Positions 10,021 to 64,000 of a stretch of DNA of 64,000 nt are shown here, piece after piece. Below the pieces are notes generated by a model. That model saw nothing but the letters and a program-made list of their open reading frames with translations. It was not told where the DNA came from and made no database searches. The stretch comes from Lampris incognitus (lineage: Eukaryota > Chordata > Actinopteri > Lampriformes > Lampridae). Every line of letters starts with the position of its first letter. Position 1 is the first letter of the stretch. A program made the position numbers and the translations under genes. The stretch is from the NCBI RefSeq assembly GCF_029633865.1, contig NC_079224.1:16499890-16563889 (forward strand), given 5' to 3'.

Positions 10021-12867
10021 TGGGAAAGCAGGGTTGACAGTTTATAATTATACCAGAGCCAATCCACAAACCCTTTAAATTAACTTATATAACTGTTTAA
10101 CCTTCACTTAACAGACAGCAGACAGCGCTAGCCCCGCACGTCATTGTTCACTAGCTGTTTAGCTAGCTGTACGAACAGTGAAAGCTAAGCTAAACAGCTA
10201 TATGCCGTGACATGTCTGCGATATTTTGGTTGTGAACGGCTAACTGCTAATTGTCTGTCTGTCTGTCTGTCTGCATCATGAGGCTAAAGTCTGCCCTCCT
10301 TCCCCACTTGACTGTGGCTGCTCTGCACACAGTAAATGACGAGTCTATTTTGGAGAGGAGGCACGTCAGCTATTTGGCACCATGAGGGAGCTGAGAAGAA
10401 AGAGGAAAAAAGAGTAAGCCTGCTCTGCTGCCCAGGGCTTGGTCCGCCATCCTGGAGGTGCCATCCTTTCCGAGGGGTTTCACCAAAGCCAAGGGTCTTA
10501 TTGTTATTTGTTTGTTTTTGTGTGTGTGTGTGTGTGTGTGTGGGGGGGGGTTTCTCAAAGACAAGTTATTGGATTATCGTTGGAAAATCTGACTGCCCAA
10601 CTGAAGTTTTTTTCTTAGTCCACATGTTTCAACGCCAGTTTTACCTGAGTGAGGGTGAAGAGCCAAGGTAAAGAATAAACACATCCTGATGTACACAAAT
10701 AGGCCTGATTCAGACTCTGAACGCTGAATTTAGACGTTTTGTGTCAATTACACTGCATCACAGATTTCATCATAATTGTGGACAATCATGAATTTTTATT
10801 CGATACTACTATATTTGCATATTTTTTTCTGCTTGGCTGGTTTATTTCACCAAACTATATTGGCCTTTAATGTAAAACTATCTCCCATAGGTCTACTAGA
10901 ATTATGTTATTGTCATTCAATTCTGCTACTACAAGCATTAAAAAAGGTTCAGCTCAGTTAAATGACAAATAGTGTGTTGGAAAAAAGAAGTTTGTCTCTT
11001 GGAGTGGGAGCCTTATCAAACAGTCATGCCCGTTTCGCTTCTACAAATGGCAATGGACCCTGACGGGCCCCGACAGCTGAGGTTATTTTTGGGACGTGCA
11101 GTTCAGGAGACTGGGGTGACAAAGTTGGTGAATGTCACCCTTTGAAAGGCACATGTCGCCTACGTTTGACCTTGTTATAGAGGGACTTGTTTATGATGCA
11201 TTATGTAGCCTACTGTATATTAGTGACTTGGATTCTCTCTGCATTTGGTATGCCAGTCTAGCAGGCGGCATGGTATGGAGTATGTGTTTGGCACATCTGT
11301 GAGGAGAGTTGATGATGATGATTTATTTCGAAGATGTCGATAAGCAGGATATAACATACAGATAAGTAATTGCCAATAATCTGAAGTGATCAACAAATCC
11401 ACACATCAAGCTCGGCGAGCAGATCTCAGTATGCATCAGATTATTTGTTACATGTTGGGAAAGCAGGAGGAGGAAGTACACACTTATTTTTTTCCTACCC
11501 CTTCCCACCTACTCCCAAGTTAATTCAGCTGCTATACATTTCAAACTCAATTCTCACCGTACTGTATGGTTCAAATTCACTGCAAGTTATCCTGCACAAT
11601 ATAAACTCAACTGCTGTGAACAATAAGAGAAAAAAGAGACAATAAAAAGAAATATATCAAAAACACATTCGAGAAAGCAAAAAACAACAACAAAAAAAAG
11701 TCCTAATGCCATGTACCAAGAATAAACAGATCTGAACGCTACACACAACCCAAATATCCACTTGGTGTCATAGAAAGAAAAATGGGGAAAAAAGTAATAA
11801 GTGTTTAGAGATAAATAAAATGGCTAACACAACTCTTCATCATCATTATATCTCTTGATAGTAGTTAGATAATAGATAATAAGTGGTATCCTGGTTGTGT
11901 AATTTGAAGCATGATTTATACACATAGCAAACTGTATTGTTCGTGGATCGGGATGCAGTTTGAATTATTGTTATTTTATGTCAGCAAGATATCAGTCATA
12001 CAAGCCCTGTGTACACAACTTTCTGTTTTTGTAATTTAATCTCTTGTCAGGAAGTGAGAAGAAATATAAGTCTAATCAGCAGGTGTTTTATCGCTAGTTT
12101 CTTTTAGTCTTGTGATTTTTTTTTGAGTCAAAACAAACTTACAATTTTTCTTACTTTCGTTCTACATTTTTATAGTAGTGCTACTAAACTTGATAGATAT
12201 TTAATGGTCACCCATGGAAAGCCATGAAAAGGGACTTGGACAAATGTACTGCCTCAGATTTGAAGCTGAAATCAGTGATGTAGCAGGTATTGTTTCTTGT
12301 GCCGTCAGCTCAGCAGTAGACAGCTTCCACCCTTGTAAAAACAGCATCCTCAGACCAAAGCTTACTCAGACAGTCTAATGTATTACAAACTACATCATAC
12401 TATATGGGAACACTGTTGTGCTGTAATATTGATTGTATTGGTAGCCTAGCTGTCCAAAAGAAGCATCTCCACATCGCCATCACCTTTCAATCCTTTTTCC
12501 TGTTAAAGTAGGAACCTATTTGCTGCTGCACCAGTGCTTCACCAGTGTTCATCCTCCTAGGTCAAACATTTGAGCAGCAGTGTATAGATTTTGGAGGGCC
12601 TTCACCAATGTTGAGATACCGTTGAATTGCCCCCCCCCCACCAATGTCGATGTGAAACCTAAATCCTTGTCTTTAACCATGGTAAAGATTGTATTATGTA
12701 ACCAGACCCCATGGTCCAGATGGATTTAATAACTTTATTAGTGGAGTAAAAAAAATCATGGATTCAGCTTTAATGTTGCCTATTCCTTTCTTTACATTTC
12801 CCCCAATTTCTCTGTTTAATATTTATATTATTTTAATGGCTTTTTTTGTTGTTGTTGTTGATTTCAG
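10021..12867. other. Upstream region of obscn; untranslated first exon expected but not located
   Basis: The first coding exon of obscn is preceded by a splice acceptor, so a non-coding exon and promoter should lie upstream, here or further left. I could not place them. Short tracts include (TCTG)n at about 10253-10273 and (TG)n at about 10518-10541. No other gene is visible. Confidence 0.45.
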
Positions 12868-62474
<49,607 letters not shown>

Positions 62475-62814
62475 GTAGGAAGAGGAATTCACTATGGCCG
62501 GTTCACGGAAATAGTGTTGAAAAATGCATCTAATTCATTTTAAAACATAGTTATTTGTTGTTTGAACCATTGTTTAAGAATAATTTTAAAATCAATGTTG
62601 TATTTCTAACAATTTTTATTATGACTTTTCATGCCTGTTATGCTTCTGCCACTCTAGTATTTTTTTTTTGTCTATTTGTCTGTTTCTGGTTTTGTTTTTT
62701 TGTGTGTGTGTGTGTTTTTCAAAGATTGTCTGTTGCTGTCTGTGAATGTTCTCATTCATCCAGGTCATGGTTATCTGAAGGAGTTGAATCAAGTGCAACT
62801 GGACTTGGTATATA
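62475..62814 (+). other. obscn intron 40: A-type intron start, then fold-back family fragment
   Basis: The A-type intron sequence runs to about 62735. From 62738 the DNA matches the left arm of the fold-back element at 32286 (CTGTGAATGTTCTCATTC; AAGTGCAACTGGACTTGGTA), where the Tc1 element below interrupts it. Confidence 0.7.
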
Positions 62815-64000
62815 CAGTGCATCCGGAAATTATTCACACCCCTTCACTTTCCCCACATTTCGTTATGTTACAGCCTTATTCCAAAATGGATTAAATTCCT
62901 TTTTTTCCCCATCAATCTACACACAATACCCCATAATGACAAAGTGAAAAAGGTTTTGTAGAAATTTTTCTCAAATTTATTAAAAATAGAAAAATGAAAT
63001 ATTGCATGTGCATAAGTATTCACACCCTTTGCTATGACACTCAAATTTCAGCTCAGGTTCTTCCCGTTTCCACTGATCATCCTTGAGATGTTTCTACATC
63101 TTGATTGGAGTCCACCTGTAGTAAATTCAATTGATTGGACATGATTTGGAAAGGCACACACCTGTCTATATAAGGTCCCACTGTTGACATTGCATGTCAG
63201 AGCAGAAATCAAGCCATGAAGTCAAAGGAATTGTCTGTGGACCTCCGAGACAGGATTGTATCGAGGCACAGATCTGGGGAAGGGTACAAAAAAACTTCTA
63301 CAGCTTTGAAGGTCCCGAAGAGCACAGTGGTCTCCAACATTCGTAAATGGAAGAAGTTTGGATCCACCAGGACTCTTCCTAGAGCTGGCCGTCCAGCCAA
63401 ACTGAGCAATCGGGGGAGAAGGGCCTTGGTCAGAGAGGTGACCAAGAACCCGATGGTCACTCTGACAGAGCTCCAGCGTTCCTCTGTGGAGATGGGAGAA
63501 CCTTCCAGAAGGACAACCATCTCTGCAGCACTCCACCAATCAGGCCTATATGGTAGAGTGGCCAGACGGAAGCCTCTGCTCAGTAAAAAGCACATGACAG
63601 CTCGCTTGGAGTTTGCCAGAAAGCACCTAAAGGACTCTCAGACCATGAGAAACAAGATTCTCTGGTCTGACAAAACCAAGATTGAACTCTTTGGCCTGAA
63701 TGCCAAACGTCACATCTGGAGGAACCAGGCACCTCTCATCACCTTGCTAATACCATCCCTACAGTGAAGCATGGTGGTGGCAGCATCATGCTGTAGGGAT
63801 GTTTTTCAGCGGCAGGAACTGGGAGACTAGTCAGGATCGAGGGAAAGATGAATGGAGCAAAGTACAGAGAGATCCTTGATGAAAATCTGCTCCAGAGCGC
63901 TCAGGACCTCAGACTGGGGCAAAGGTTTACCTTTCAACACGACAGCGACCCTAAGCTCACAGCCAAGACAACGAAGGAGTGGCTTCGGGACAAGTCTGTG
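62815..64000 (+). mobile_element. Tc1-like DNA transposon, cut by the window edge
   Basis: It begins CAGTGCATCCGGAAATTATT directly after a TA (62813-62814), the target of Tc1/mariner insertion. A long AT-rich end precedes the transposase frame. The right end lies outside the window. Confidence 0.88.
63216..64000 (+). pseudogene. Tc1-type transposase, frameshifted and incomplete
   Basis: 183 codons are open: a paired-like helix-turn-helix region (ELSVDLRDRIVSRHRSGEG; VPKSTVVSNIRKWKKFGS), a GRP-like hinge (RAGRPAKLS), and the start of the catalytic core with [13 protein letters not shown] (first Asp). The frame then closes at 63767. The expected continuation lies in another frame ([10 protein letters not shown], a stop, [26 protein letters not shown] with the second Asp). 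The third acidic residue is beyond the window. It cannot make a working enzyme as it stands. Confidence 0.88.

Noticed and set aside
9508..10069. Three overlapping minus-strand Leu/Phe/Pro/Ser frames, up to 131 codons
   Set aside because: They are translations of the purine-rich satellite tract, which lacks stop codons in several frames by composition.

Overview
The window is vertebrate nuclear DNA from a ray-finned fish. Its genes are split into short exons by GT-AG introns. The introns are full of fish-type repeats: a tRNA-derived SINE in at least seven copies, Tc1/mariner, hAT, L2-like, RTE (Rex3-like), L1-like and Ty3/Gypsy elements, and long pure microsatellites. The species cannot be named. 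As inference only, a cod- or salmonid-like cathelicidin together with these SINEs would fit an early-branching spiny-rayed fish or a relative.

Positions 146-1418 (minus strand) hold a complete four-exon cathelicidin antimicrobial-peptide gene of 198 codons. It has a signal peptide, a cathelin prodomain with four cysteines, and a last exon encoding an Arg/Gly/Pro/Ser-rich peptide built on a 12-bp coding repeat. The longest open frame over that last exon is an acidic decoy; only splicing phase reveals the basic peptide. A TATA box and a C/EBP-like site lie just upstream.

Positions 1500-12867 hold no host gene I can support. There are a SINE, two decayed hAT-type DNA transposons (4760-5596 and 6004-7266, the second with terminal inverted repeats and an imperfect 8-bp target duplication), microsatellites, and about 1 kb of GGAA-rich purine strand (9054-10020).

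Positions 12868-62474 and beyond (plus strand) carry the 5' part of obscurin (obscn), the giant M-band/sarcoplasmic-reticulum linker of striated muscle. I place 40 coding exons, which join in one frame to about 3,606 codons: three Ig domains in the first coding exon, then one Ig per exon (three of them split over two exons), and one fibronectin-III domain. That is 38 Ig and 1 FnIII domains before the window ends. Nearly all exons are phase 1-1, so domains can be added, lost or skipped without breaking the frame. Two runs have expanded locally: five similar exons at 21739-28013 and nine very similar ones at 44215-62474. In the second run the introns are duplicated too, in an alternating A/B order. 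Between exons 30 and 31 lies a decayed Ig exon (42366-42600).

Mobile DNA inside obscn introns includes: a DIRS-like remnant and an L1-like ORF1 (24.9-27.5 kb); a fold-back element inserted in an AT-rich minisatellite (32.0-32.7 kb); a small Tc1-type element (33380-34012); a fold-back element with a tRNA-like core (37241-37518); a transposon with a SINE in its end (39147-40578); a Rex3-like fragment (41655-42345); a 7-kb Gypsy retrotransposon with both LTRs (45176-52190, minus strand); an L2-like LINE carrying two younger insertions (52690-55815, minus strand); and a Tc1 element cut by the window edge (62815-64000). All autonomous elements seen complete are visibly broken by stops, frameshifts or lost catalytic residues.
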